In this document: positions 15,947-23,730 of the stretch, in pieces
How the letters are laid out: each line of letters starts with the position of its first letter
Numbering within the stretch: the first letter of the stretch is position 1
Assembly (NCBI GenBank): GCA_036732565.1
Contig: DAINCF010000021.1
Coordinates: forward strand, 1 to 26,270
Direction of reading: 5' to 3'
From: JAIVJN01 sp036732565
GTDB lineage: Bacteria > Acidobacteriota > Vicinamibacteria > Vicinamibacterales > UBA2999
DNA length: 26,270 bases
Program-made: the position numbers and the translations under genes
The notes under the pieces: generated by a model
The model's input: only the letters and a program-made list of their open reading frames with translations
The model's database searches: none
Told to the model about the DNA's origin: nothing

Positions 15947-17545
15947 ATGATCGCAGTCAGTGGTGTGTCGATGCGGTTCGGATCGAAGGTCCTCTTCGAG
16001 GACGTCACGACGACGTTCTCGGCGGGGCGACGGTACGGGTTGACGGGGCCGAACGGCGCCGGCAAGTCCACGTTCATGAAGCTGTTGACGGGCGAGCTCG
16101 AGCCGCAGCGGGGTACGGTCGTGCGTCCGCGCAAGCTCGGCGTGCTCCGACAGGATCAGTTTGCGTTCGACGAGCTCCGGGTGATCGAGACGGTCATCAT
16201 GGGGAACCAGCGGCTGTGGAAGGCGCTGGCCGAGCGAGACGTCCTCTACGCCAAGGCCGAGATGTCAGACGAAGACGGGATGCGGCTCGGCGAGCTCGAG
16301 GGCATTGTCGGCGAGGAAGACGGCTACAGCGCCGAGAGCGATGCCGCCATCCTGCTGCAGGGGCTCGACATCGGCGAGGCGTTGCACCAGCGGAAGATGG
16401 CCGAGCTGCAAGGCGGACAGAAGGTACGCGTGTTGCTGGCGCAGGCCTTGTTCGGCAACCCCGAGGCGTTGTTGCTCGACGAGCCGACGAACCACCTGGA
16501 CCTCGACTCCATTCACTGGCTCGAGCAGTTCCTGGAGCGCGTCGCCGGCACCCTCATCGTGATTTCGCACGACCGGCATTTCCTGAACCGCGTCTGCACC
16601 CACACCGCCGACATCGACTACCAGACGATCATCACCTACACCGGCGGCTACGACGACATGGTGGTGGCCAAGACGCAGATCCGCTCGCGCATCGAGGCCG
16701 ACAACGCCCAGCGTGAAAAGAAGATCGCGCAGCTCAACGACTTCATCGCGCGCTTCTCCGCCGGCACGCGTTCGAGCCAGGTGCAATCGCGGCGCAAAGA
16801 GGTCGAGCGTCTGCAGACCAACGAGCTGGCGCGATCGAACATCCAGCGTCCGTACATCAAGTTCTCTATGAAGCGGCCGTCCGGCAAGACCGTGCTCGAG
16901 TGCGAGGGGTTGACCAAGGCGCACGGCGATCTCGCCGTGCTCTCCGGCTTCAGCTCCATCGTGACGCGCGGCGAACGGATCGTGCTCGTCGGCCGCAACG
17001 GCGTCGGGAAGACGACGCTCCTCAAGGCCCTGCTCTCGGACGCGCCCGATCTGCCAGCCTCGCGCGGCGATCTCGACGGCGGCACGCTGCGGTGGGGCCA
17101 CGAGGTCTCCATCGGCTACTTTCCGCAAGACCAATCCGGCTTGATCGAAAAGGGGCTGACGGCCGCTGACTGGCTGCACCGCTTCGATCCGGGTGCGTCG
17201 CGGCAGGAGATCCACGGCCTCCTCGGCCAGATGCTGTTCAGCGGTGAGGAAGGGCACAAGCCGACGGAGGCGCTGTCGGGAGGTGAAACCGCGCGGTTGC
17301 TGTTCTGCCGCATCATGCTGCAGAAGCCGAACGTGTTGATACTCGACGAGCCGACGAACCACCTCGACCTGGAGTCCATCAACGCGCTCAACATCGCCCT
17401 GCAGAAGTTCGACGGCACGATTCTGCTCGTGACGCACGATCAGGATCTGCTCGAAGAGGTCGGCACGCGCGTGTGGCACTTCGAGAACGGCGACATTCAG
17501 GAGTTCAAGGGCGCCTACGAAGACTTCGCGTTGGCGATCCGCTGA
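15947..17545 (+). CDS. ybiT: ABC-F family ATPase, YbiT type
   Basis: This 532-residue soluble protein has two ATP-binding cassettes and no membrane segment, nearly the same length as E. coli YbiT (530). Cassette 1 has Walker A GPNGAGKST (34-42), a degenerate signature LQGGQ (154-158) and Walker B LLLDEPTNHLD. Cassette 2 has GRNGVGKTT (349-357), LSGGE (443-447) and LILDEPTNHLDLES. The charged linker between them, about residues 235-305, is the P-site-tRNA-interaction linker of ABC-F factors. Stretches such as VLRQDQFAFDELRV and ISHDRHFLNRVCTH closely follow YbiT. ABC-F proteins act on the ribosome, aiding translation under stress or giving antibiotic resistance; YbiT's own role is not well settled. 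The gene appears to stand alone. Confidence 0.93.
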   Translation: MIAVSGVSMRFGSKVLFEDVTTTFSAGRRYGLTGPNGAGKSTFMKLLTGELEPQRGTVVRPRKLGVLRQDQFAFDELRVIETVIMGNQRLWKALAERDVLYAKAEMSDEDGMRLGELEGIVGEEDGYSAESDAAILLQGLDIGEALHQRKMAELQGGQKVRVLLAQALFGNPEALLLDEPTNHLDLDSIHWLEQFLERVAGTLIVISHDRHFLNRVCTHTADIDYQTIITYTGGYDDMVVAKTQIRSRIEADNAQREKKIAQLNDFIARFSAGTRSSQVQSRRKEVERLQTNELARSNIQRPYIKFSMKRPSGKTVLECEGLTKAHGDLAVLSGFSSIVTRGERIVLVGRNGVGKTTLLKALLSDAPDLPASRGDLDGGTLRWGHEVSIGYFPQDQSGLIEKGLTAADWLHRFDPGASRQEIHGLLGQMLFSGEEGHKPTEALSGGETARLLFCRIMLQKPNVLILDEPTNHLDLESINALNIALQKFDGTILLVTHDQDLLEEVGTRVWHFENGDIQEFKGAYEDFALAIR

Positions 17546-17636
17546 ACGCGCGGGTCGATTCTTTCGTCCAACCCCGCATGACCCGCCGCGCGGATCGCGG
17601 CCAAGCGACGCGCCACTAGCGAGGCGGAGCCAACCC

Positions 17637-18869
17637 GTGCGCATATTCTCGATGGTCTTAGGCGAAGCCTCGTTAGGTATTGCGGCGCTGGTGCTGACGC
17701 TCCTCGGACAGCCGTCCAATCCCTCGACGCTCGCGCTCGTGGGTGGGCGCATTCACCCTGCGCCCGACGCCGCGCCGATCGACGACGGCGTGGTGGTGGT
17801 GGAGGCGGGACGCATCGTGCGCGTCGGGCCGCGCGCCAGCACGACCGTTCCAGACACCATCGGCCGCGTCATCGACTGCAAGGGCCTCGTGGTTGTCGCC
17901 GGATTCCAGAACAGCCACGTGCACTTCACGGATCCGCGTTGGCTGGATGCCGCGACGCAGCCGCGGGAGACGCTTGGCGCCCAGCTCGATGAGATGCTCA
18001 CGCGCTACGGGTTCACGACCGTCGTGGACACGGCCTCCGATTTCGAGAACACGCTCGCGCTCCGGAAGCGCCTCGAGTCCGGCGAGATCGCGGGTCCGCG
18101 GATCCTGACGGCCGGTTTCGCGTTGTATCCCCCGAACGGCGTCCCCTACTACGTCCGCGACGCCGTGCCACCCGAGGTCCTGGCGTCTTTGCCAACGCCG
18201 GCCACGGCCGAGGAAGCGACGGCCCTCGTCCGCAGGCAGACCACGACCGGATCGGACATCGTGAAGTTGTTCGTCGGCTCGTGGGTGTCGCGCGGGAAAG
18301 TGCTGCCGATGCCGCTGGACATCGCGACCGCGGCGACCGCGGAGGCGCATCGTCAGGGCAAGCTGGTGTTCGTGCATCCGTCGAATGGCGCCGGGCTCGA
18401 GGTGGCGCTCCGCGCCGGCGTCGACGTGCTCGCGCACGCCGTGGAAGATCTACGCGATGCGACGCCCGAACAATTCGTGCGGATGCGCAAACAGAACATC
18501 GCCCTGGTGCCGACGCTCAAGCTGTTCGGCGGCCGCGACGCGTGGGAGGTGATGGACGAAGTCCGCGACTTCGCTCGAAGTGGTGGACAGATTCTGTTCG
18601 GGACCGACGTGGGTTATCTTCCCGACTTCGATCCGACAGTCGAGTACGAGTTCATGGGCGCCGCGGGTCTGAGCTGGCGGGAAATCCTTGCATCCCTGAC
18701 GACGAGCCCCGCGCAACGGTTCGGCGAAGCCCAGACGCGAGGCCGCATTGCACCGGGCATGGCCGCCGATCTGGTCGTTTTGCGTACCGATCCGGTCCGG
18801 AGCCCGCGCGCCTTCGCCGACGTGGCCTGGACGATTCGTGACGGCCGCGTGATTCACGGCTTGCCCTGA
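17637..18869 (+). CDS. Exported metal-dependent amidohydrolase (imidazolonepropionase/prolidase-like)
   Basis: This is a 410-residue amidohydrolase-superfamily enzyme. After a hydrophobic N-terminus (about 4-24, signal peptide or anchor) comes the small beta-domain LALVGGRIHPAP. The barrel has metal ligands His94-x-His96 (NSHVHFTD), a likely carbamylated Lys210 (DIVKLF), His247 (VFVHPSN), His267 (LAHAVED) and Asp324 (LFGTDVGY). The C-terminus (RIAPGMAADLVVL) closes the beta-domain. Many such Acidobacteria proteins are annotated as imidazolonepropionase-like, but the signal peptide makes a periplasmic dipeptidase or hydrolase more likely; the substrate is unknown. The GTG start at 17637 has a GGCGGAG-like ribosome-binding site. 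The last codons and the TGA lie inside a dispersed repeat (18861-18886). DoxX follows 35 bases later. Confidence 0.88.
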   Translation: MRIFSMVLGEASLGIAALVLTLLGQPSNPSTLALVGGRIHPAPDAAPIDDGVVVVEAGRIVRVGPRASTTVPDTIGRVIDCKGLVVVAGFQNSHVHFTDPRWLDAATQPRETLGAQLDEMLTRYGFTTVVDTASDFENTLALRKRLESGEIAGPRILTAGFALYPPNGVPYYVRDAVPPEVLASLPTPATAEEATALVRRQTTTGSDIVKLFVGSWVSRGKVLPMPLDIATAATAEAHRQGKLVFVHPSNGAGLEVALRAGVDVLAHAVEDLRDATPEQFVRMRKQNIALVPTLKLFGGRDAWEVMDEVRDFARSGGQILFGTDVGYLPDFDPTVEYEFMGAAGLSWREILASLTTSPAQRFGEAQTRGRIAPGMAADLVVLRTDPVRSPRAFADVAWTIRDGRVIHGLP

Positions 18870-18886
18870 GCGGAGTCGAAGGGCAA
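18861..18886. repeat. Dispersed palindromic repeat spanning the amidohydrolase stop codon
   Basis: The unit TTGCCCT (18861-18867), a 12-base loop and AGGGCAA (18880-18886) is the well-known CCCTGAGCGnAGTCGAAGGG-type dispersed repeat seen in many environmental bacterial genomes; its reverse complement translates as the familiar LPFDSAQGKP. It provides the last two codons (Leu-Pro) and the TGA stop of the amidohydrolase. Only one copy is in the window, so its repeat nature rests on general knowledge. Confidence 0.75.
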
Positions 18887-18892
18887 CGCATT

Positions 18893-18898
18893 TACGAT
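18893..18898 (+). promoter_or_regulatory. Candidate -10 box of a leaderless-type promoter for doxX-like gene
   Basis: TACGAT is followed by 6 bases and the ATG at 18905, and no Shine-Dalgarno sequence is present. It directly follows the 18861-18886 repeat. Confidence 0.4.
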
Positions 18899-18904
18899 TA
18901 GCCC

Positions 18905-19336
18905 ATGCTTCGAATCTTGGAGTGGCTCGACGCGCGGCGTGAGTGGGGGCCCGTATTCGTGCGGGCGTTCGCGGGCATCTTCCTCATCTACATGTCGCAG
19001 GACAACGTCTTCAGTTGGGCGCGCATGCAGGAGTTCGTGGGCTTCTTGGGGCAGTTCGGGTTCCCGTTCCCACTTGTCTCCGCTGTCGTCTCGGTCGGCG
19101 CGCAGTTCCTGGCCGGTCTCCTCTTCCTGGCCGGAGCCTTGGTGCGTCCGGCGGCGGCGGTGATGATCGTGAACTTCCTCGTCGCGCTCGTCATGGTCCA
19201 CACCAGGCTTCCATTCCGCGAAGCGCTCGATCCCGCAGCCATGCTGGCGAGTGCGCTCTGCCTGCTGTTTACGGGAGCCGGTCGGCTGTCGATCGACGAC
19301 TGGTTGCGCGCGAGACGGCGGACGTCGCGTACGTAG
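18905..19336 (+). CDS. DoxX family membrane protein
   Basis: This 143-residue inner-membrane protein has four predicted helices, the usual DoxX size and layout: a first helix with VRAFAGIFLIYMS, a helix after the FLGQFGFPFP turn, then VSVGAQFLAGLLFLAGALVRPAAAVMI, and a last helix after LDPAAM. DoxX proteins are often linked to redox, thiosulfate or sulfur chemistry, but most members have no defined role. The stop codon (TAG, 19334-19336) lies inside the left arm of the long inverted repeat, so the natural C-terminus may have been changed by insertion of the repeat; the tail RARRRTSRT is short and basic. It probably has its own promoter. Confidence 0.88.
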   Translation: MLRILEWLDARREWGPVFVRAFAGIFLIYMSQDNVFSWARMQEFVGFLGQFGFPFPLVSAVVSVGAQFLAGLLFLAGALVRPAAAVMIVNFLVALVMVHTRLPFREALDPAAMLASALCLLFTGAGRLSIDDWLRARRRTSRT

Positions 19337-19434
19337 CGCAGGCCTTCAGGCCTGCCAGAGGGTCTTTACGTCCGCCCGCTCGCGCCGCCCGGCAGGCCTG
19401 AAGGCCTGCGCTACGTACGATTCGCAGCGGGTTC
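19328..19434. repeat. Long inverted repeat, copy B (BIME/MITE-like)
   Basis: Arms 19328-19356 and 19391-19419 are perfect 29-base reverse complements around a 34-base loop. The sequence is shared with copy A at 1-105 through both arms and a short right-hand tail (to about 19434), while the loops are unrelated. Each arm folds into its own REP-like hairpin. The left arm supplies the DoxX stop codon. No target-site duplication is evident. Confidence 0.9.
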
Positions 19435-19521
19435 TGAGCGCAAGGTTGCAGGAGTGCGCAGCAGCCGGCGCTGATCTGCAGCAAGGCATCGCTAGGTCCG
19501 ATATCGTAGGCAAATGCCTTC

Positions 19522-19529
19522 AAAAGGAG
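19522..19529 (+). promoter_or_regulatory. Ribosome-binding site deciding the S74-like gene start
   Basis: AAAAGGAG lies 5 bases before the ATG at 19535, which begins a signal peptide. It overrides the in-frame ATG at 19514. Confidence 0.7.
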
Positions 19530-19534
19530 CTGCG

Positions 19535-20694
19535 ATGCGTCGTTCGATCTTCCTCTCGCTCTCGTGTGCGGTCGTGATGCTCCTGGGATCCGTGCCCATG
19601 GCGGCGGCGCAGGTCCTGGGCCCTTTCAGTTGGCAGCTCCAGCCGTTTTGCAACACCGTGACGTTCACGATCACGCCGATCGGCAGCGTCTTCCGGCTCG
19701 ATGGGGTGGACGGCCAGTGCTCCGCGAGCCGGCGCGCCGCGGTGACCGGGATGGCGGTCCCCAATCCCGACGGCACGATTGGCCTCGGCTTCACCATCGT
19801 CAGCACGCAGGGCGGCCAAGCGGTGCACGTCGATGCCTTCATTACGCTCGCGACGTTGGGCGGTTCGTGGTCTGACAGCCAAGGGAACTCAGGGCAATTC
19901 GTCTTCGGGGGCGTTGGCGATGGTCCGAACATCCTGCCGATCGGGGCGTCGGTAGTCACCAAGTCCGTCGGCCGCGCGTCGTTCATCGGTCGTCGCGGCA
20001 ATGGTGTCACGCCGGGCCAGCCCATCTTGATCACAGCGAGCTCGCCGCGTTTCAGGCCGAAGGCTTTGACGGCGCCAGCTATCTTCCAGGCGCGCTCATG
20101 CTTGCGTCGGCCACGGAGAACTGGAGCCCGACTACACGCGGGACGCGCCTCAGCTTCCAGACCGTGTTCAACGGCACCAACTTCACCGGAACCCGCATGA
20201 CCATCAATCACGACGGCCGGGTCGGTATCGGCGTCAGCGCCCCGGCGCAGCAGCTGGACGTGACCGGCAACGTCCGCGTCGGCGGGTTTGGGGGCACAGT
20301 CGGATGCGTCGAGGATCGCGACGCCACGCTGATCGCGGGTGTCTGTGCATCCGACGCGCGGTTCAAGCGCGACATCACGTCGTTCGAGCCGATGCTCGGC
20401 AAGGTTGCGTCGCTGCGGCCGGTGCACTACTTCTGGCGCGCCGACGAATTCCCCGCGCGAGCCTTCGGCGCACGCCAGTCGTACGGGCTCGTCGCACAAG
20501 AAGTCGAAGACGTCCTGCCCGAGCTCGTGTCGACGGATGACGACGGCTACAAGGCGGTCAACTACAGCAAGCTGCCGCTCATCACCCTGCAGGCGATCAA
20601 GGAGCTCAAGACCGAGAACGACGCGCTCAAGGCGCAGCTCGCGGATGTGCTGCAGCGGTTGTCGGAGATCGAAGCGCGCGTCAAGGAACGCTAG
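19535..20694 (+). pseudogene. Exported tail-fibre-like protein with C-terminal S74 chaperone domain, frameshifted
   Basis: The gene starts at 19535 with a signal peptide (MRRSIFLSLSCAVVMLLG..., to AAAQ). The first part (to about 20030) is a beta-rich domain with GGSWSDSQGNSGQFVF, common in Acidobacteria tail-fibre-like proteins. Near 20020-20040 the meaningful frame moves by -1: the first frame continues as low-complexity Arg/Pro-rich sequence, while the second frame resumes with ELAAFQAEGFDGASYLPGAL and stays open to 20694. One missing base (for example GCGAG for GCGGAG near 20036-20040) explains it. The second half holds a trimeric-fibre repeat (GRVGIGVSAPAQQLDVTGNV), then an S74 intramolecular chaperone domain with the Ser/Lys pair (SDARFK, codons 20350 and 20365) used for self-cleavage in phage endosialidases, and a C-terminal coiled coil (20587-20691). 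It may be a real pseudogene or a sequencing error. Confidence 0.75.
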
Positions 20695-20721
20695 CGCCCA
20701 CACGGATAGCGAACGGAGCGG

Positions 20722-22125
20722 CTACTGCAACGAGGGTCGGCTCGACCCTCCGAGCAGTGTCGTGGTCATCGTGAACGCGAAGTGGCTTCCTTCCCGATCG
20801 CCTCTGGCCCATGACATCAGCACGGCTGGGAAGCCGCCGGCGCGCAGCGTCAGGCCCACCCCGTAGCTGCGCCGGAAGCCACCGTCGCCGAGCCCCTCGT
20901 CCTGTCGCACCACCTTGCCCTGCTCGGCGGCGAGCCAGACGCCGATCGGTCCGTACACGGAGTGCTCCAACGTCTCTTGGAAGGCCAGCAGGTGCGGTCC
21001 TCGAAAGCGGTAGTCGTCGTAGCTCGCCAGCAGGCGCCGACCGTTGATGTCGGATCCGCCGAGCGTCTGCTGGAAATAGAACGGCACCGCACTGTCGCCC
21101 GACACACCCGACTTGGCGGCCAGCAGCCGGATACCGACGGCTCCCGTCCGATTGCGGGTGATCGACGGGCACCGCTCGCCGCCCGTATCGATGGCGCACT
21201 CATCGGGCCCGTTCGTGTCGCGCGTGGCAGGCGATGCGCTGTTCCGATACAGCGGAAACTCGTGATCGAGATCGATCGTCCAGCGGCGAAACGAGCTCGT
21301 CGAGTCCGACGGCGCGATGAACTGCTGCACCTGCAGCAGGTAGTTGAGCCGCGCCCGTCCGTTCAGCAGCGACGGTTTGATCCGCACGCCTTCGCCGAGC
21401 TGCAGGAATCCTGGATCGCGTCCGAGCCCTGGCGCGCTCGCCTCCGTGTAGACCTCTTCGATCGAGGGACCTTCATCAGCGGGTCCTCTCCCGACGCTGA
21501 CGAATCGGCCGTTGATCTCTCCGACCAGCGACAGGTTCAGCGCGCGGCCGATTCCGAACTGCGTCATCGGCACGATCGTGTTGGCCCCGACGATGCTCTG
21601 GTGCATGCCGAACGTCGCCCGCCCGTCCCGGCTCGAGTCGGAGCCGAGGCCGAAGTACGACAGCGTCGGCAGCGAAATCGCCTGCGCGTACACGTTCATC
21701 ACGGGATAGGCGTGCACGCCAGATGCGGCCGGCTCGAGGGTCTCGTCCGGATCGCTGACGACGACGATGTCGTCGATGGCCGTGCGGATGACCTTCATGT
21801 ACGCCCCGGCGCGCCACGCGCCACCCAGGGCGCGCACGGCGTCCGCGTTCCAGCTCAGTCGCCAGTTCTCGCTGGGATTGTGACGGGTGACGAACGCAGC
21901 CCCGAACCCGAAGCCGTTTTCTGGGGCGATGCTGCCGAGGGCGACGTGCAGGGGCTTGTCGGTGGCGAGCGTCACCACGCAACTCCCGATCGCCCTCAGA
22001 TCGAACGTGTCGCAGTTCTCCGCGATTCGCTCGGCCTCGCGCCTGAGCTCCGCATGAAGCTTGCTCTCTTGCGCCGCGGCGGGCGTCGCCAACACGAGGA
22101 ACACGAGAACGCTTCGTAATCGCAT
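20722..22125 (-). CDS. Omp85/BamA-like outer-membrane beta-barrel protein (surface antigen type)
   Basis: This 467-residue protein has a signal peptide (about 1-19, ending AAAQ). Alternating amphipathic strands run through most of the mature protein, and the late barrel segment LASYDDYRFRGPHLLAFQ resembles the final strands of Omp85/bacterial surface antigen (D15) proteins. No POTRA domains are visible, so it is barrel-only, with a short helical N-terminal segment (Glu/Arg-rich, about 20-40). This differs from BamA (about 800 residues), and it is unlikely to be the main assembly factor. It starts 2 bases after the stop of the small basic protein and is the last gene of the phosphoesterase operon, so it may mediate export, anchoring or lipid exchange for that system. 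The convergent S74-like gene ends 27 bases away. Confidence 0.75.
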   Translation of the reverse strand: MRLRSVLVFLVLATPAAAQESKLHAELRREAERIAENCDTFDLRAIGSCVVTLATDKPLHVALGSIAPENGFGFGAAFVTRHNPSENWRLSWNADAVRALGGAWRAGAYMKVIRTAIDDIVVVSDPDETLEPAASGVHAYPVMNVYAQAISLPTLSYFGLGSDSSRDGRATFGMHQSIVGANTIVPMTQFGIGRALNLSLVGEINGRFVSVGRGPADEGPSIEEVYTEASAPGLGRDPGFLQLGEGVRIKPSLLNGRARLNYLLQVQQFIAPSDSTSSFRRWTIDLDHEFPLYRNSASPATRDTNGPDECAIDTGGERCPSITRNRTGAVGIRLLAAKSGVSGDSAVPFYFQQTLGGSDINGRRLLASYDDYRFRGPHLLAFQETLEHSVYGPIGVWLAAEQGKVVRQDEGLGDGGFRRSYGVGLTLRAGGFPAVLMSWARGDREGSHFAFTMTTTLLGGSSRPSLQ

Positions 22126-22127
22126 GG

Positions 22128-22439
22128 CTACCGTGGTCGGCTCTTCTTGACGCGCTTCGGCGCGGCCTTCGCCTTGGCTTTACGTGATGCGGGCGTGGAG
22201 GCTGCAGGTGCAGGCGGCGCCGGCGGCTCGGCGGCGCTTCGCATTTGCCTCGTCAGCTTCTCGATGTACTTCGCCGCTTGCCCCTCGGTCTTGGGCTGAC
22301 GATGCGCGAGCGGTGTGCCCGGCGTCAGCGACCTAGCCGCGGCTTCAAGGTGGGCGACCTGTGCCTTCAGCAGGTCCGAGGGCGGTCGCTTGGTGTTGAA
22401 CGCTCGTTTCGGCGTCTTGGGGACTCTGATCACCACCAT
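22128..22439 (-). CDS. Small basic protein with Lys/Ala/Pro tail, unknown function
   Basis: This 103-residue protein has an N-terminal segment with VPKTPKRAFNTKRPPSDLL, a helix (LKAQVAHLEAAARSL) and a conserved-looking TEGQAAKYIEKLTRQM helix. The C-terminus is a disordered Lys/Ala/Pro/Arg-rich tail of about 35 residues, like histone-H1-type or nucleic-acid-binding tails. The reading frame is open far upstream (to 22754), but that part overlaps the phosphoesterase and is arginine-rich nonsense. The ATG at 22439 with GGAG 10 bases upstream was chosen. It begins 31 bases after the phosphoesterase stop and ends 2 bases before the barrel gene, so all three are one operon. I do not recognise a named family. 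Confidence 0.7.
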   Translation of the reverse strand: MVVIRVPKTPKRAFNTKRPPSDLLKAQVAHLEAAARSLTPGTPLAHRQPKTEGQAAKYIEKLTRQMRSAAEPPAPPAPAASTPASRKAKAKAAPKRVKKSRPR

Positions 22440-22470
22440 GCGAAGGTCACTCCGTGAAGATGCCACCGGC

Positions 22471-23658
22471 TCACAGCTGGAACCGCGGCGTGTTGGTCCG
22501 CATGCCCTGCAACGAGAGCAAGTCGAGAAACGTGTTCGCCGCCGCTTCTCGGGGCGAACGCTCGGAATCGTCGAAGCTCGGGAGCAGCCACTCGGTCGCG
22601 GTGCCGGGGATCGAGGCGTGCTCGAACACCCGGTTGTCCACGGTGCCTTTGGGGATCCAGGGCGACACGAGCACCGCGGGCACGCGGACGCCCAGCCGAT
22701 CGAAGCGAAACGGCTGGCCGGTCTGCGTGGCCGCCGGCTGCGCGACGAACCCATCGGGCATGCACGCCGGTGGCGGCACGTGATCGTAGATGCCGCCGTG
22801 CTCGTCGTAGGTGATGAGCAACGCGGTCGATCGCCACAAGGCCGGATTGGCGCGAATGGCGTTGTACACCGACGCGATGAACCGCTCTCCTTCGCGCACG
22901 TGATGATCGGGATGCTGATCCGACGCGATGATGGCGCCGCCGTCGCCGTCGTGGTCCGAGTAGTTGGGCTCGACGAACGCGTAGTCGGGCAACGAGCCGC
23001 TCTCGCAGTCGTCCAGGAACTGCTCGTAGGTGCCGAAGAGCTGCGGCTGATCCTGAAGCAGGTTGACGATCTCCAGCGTTGAACTGGTTTGATCGAAGTA
23101 ATAGAGCTTGGACGTCAGGCCGGCGTCGATGACACGCTCGTAGATGCTCTTGAATTGCTGGTTGGCGTAGAACAGCTCCATCCCGACGTGCCCGAACGAC
23201 GTGCCGTAGTGCGCGAACGCGCGGTTGCAGAGCGTCGGCCCGGGAATGGAGGAGAACCAGCGATTGAAGACAGCATACTCGCGCGCGAGGGTCGTCAAGA
23301 CCGGAAGCTTCTCGGGCTTGAAGTAATACATGATCTTGCGCGACTGCGGGATGTCGTGCTGCTGGTTGAAGTAGCTCGACACGAAGCCCTGCATCGTTGC
23401 AGTCTGGCCGCCGTTGAAGATCTGGAGATCGACAGCGGGGAAGTGGTGGTCCGGATCCGGATCGAGCTGCCCCTGATAGGCGGCTTGCGCCTTGACCTTG
23501 ACCGAGGCGCCGTTGGTGTCGGGATTGGTCTCGTCGCCCGTCAGGCCGTCAATCCGCGGATCGCTCGCCTTCAGCCCTCCGAGCATGTGATCGAACGAGC
23601 GGTTCTCCATCATCAGCACGACGAGGTGCTGCAGGTTGTCGAAACCCGGTGGGGGCAT
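22471..23658 (-). CDS. Phosphoesterase (phospholipase C / acid phosphatase family, PF04185-like)
   Basis: This is a 395-residue metal-dependent phosphoesterase of the alkaline-phosphatase-like fold that includes bacterial phospholipase C and AcpA. It opens with VVLMMENRSFDHMLG (Glu18-Asn19 and the following Ser/Asp/His), the family's metal and nucleophile site. Later come PGPTLCNRAF, the Asp/His-rich FVEPNYSDHDGDG and DQHPDHHVREGE, and TYDEHGGIYDHVPPP. No signal peptide or Tat motif precedes the first strand, unlike secreted phospholipases C, so it may be cytoplasmic or the export signal may be lost. The ATG at 23658 has AAGAGGAG about 11 bases upstream. It is the first gene of a three-gene minus-strand operon with a small basic protein and an outer-membrane barrel. 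The substrate is uncertain: phospholipid or another phosphoester. Confidence 0.9.
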   Translation of the reverse strand: MPPPGFDNLQHLVVLMMENRSFDHMLGGLKASDPRIDGLTGDETNPDTNGASVKVKAQAAYQGQLDPDPDHHFPAVDLQIFNGGQTATMQGFVSSYFNQQHDIPQSRKIMYYFKPEKLPVLTTLAREYAVFNRWFSSIPGPTLCNRAFAHYGTSFGHVGMELFYANQQFKSIYERVIDAGLTSKLYYFDQTSSTLEIVNLLQDQPQLFGTYEQFLDDCESGSLPDYAFVEPNYSDHDGDGGAIIASDQHPDHHVREGERFIASVYNAIRANPALWRSTALLITYDEHGGIYDHVPPPACMPDGFVAQPAATQTGQPFRFDRLGVRVPAVLVSPWIPKGTVDNRVFEHASIPGTATEWLLPSFDDSERSPREAAANTFLDLLSLQGMRTNTPRFQL

Positions 23659-23730
23659 GCGAGACGCGACTCCTCTTTACACTTGTGACTATCGGCAGCA
23701 AACCGTTTCACATGAGCAGAGGATTTAGGT

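Noticed and set aside
17550..17586. GCGGGTC/GACCCGC inverted repeat after the ABC-F gene as a terminator
   Set aside because: A 7-base stem with a 23-base loop and no T-run; too weak in such GC-rich DNA.
16265..17752. 495-codon minus-strand frame opposite the ABC-F gene
   Set aside because: Low-complexity Arg/Val/Leu-rich antisense shadow of a gene with all ABC-F motifs intact.
20020..20040. Programmed -1 ribosomal frameshift in the S74-like gene
   Set aside because: No slippery heptamer or following hairpin is evident; a one-base deletion or read error is simpler.
19492..20703. 403-codon minus-strand frame covering the whole S74-like gene
   Set aside because: Its continuity is tempting because the plus-strand gene is frameshifted, but the plus strand has a signal peptide, S74 motif, coiled coil and ribosome-binding site, while the minus frame has none.
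22440..22754. Upstream extension of the small basic protein
   Set aside because: It overlaps the phosphoesterase gene and consists of Arg/Ser/Pro-rich nonsense; ATG 22439 has a usable ribosome-binding site.
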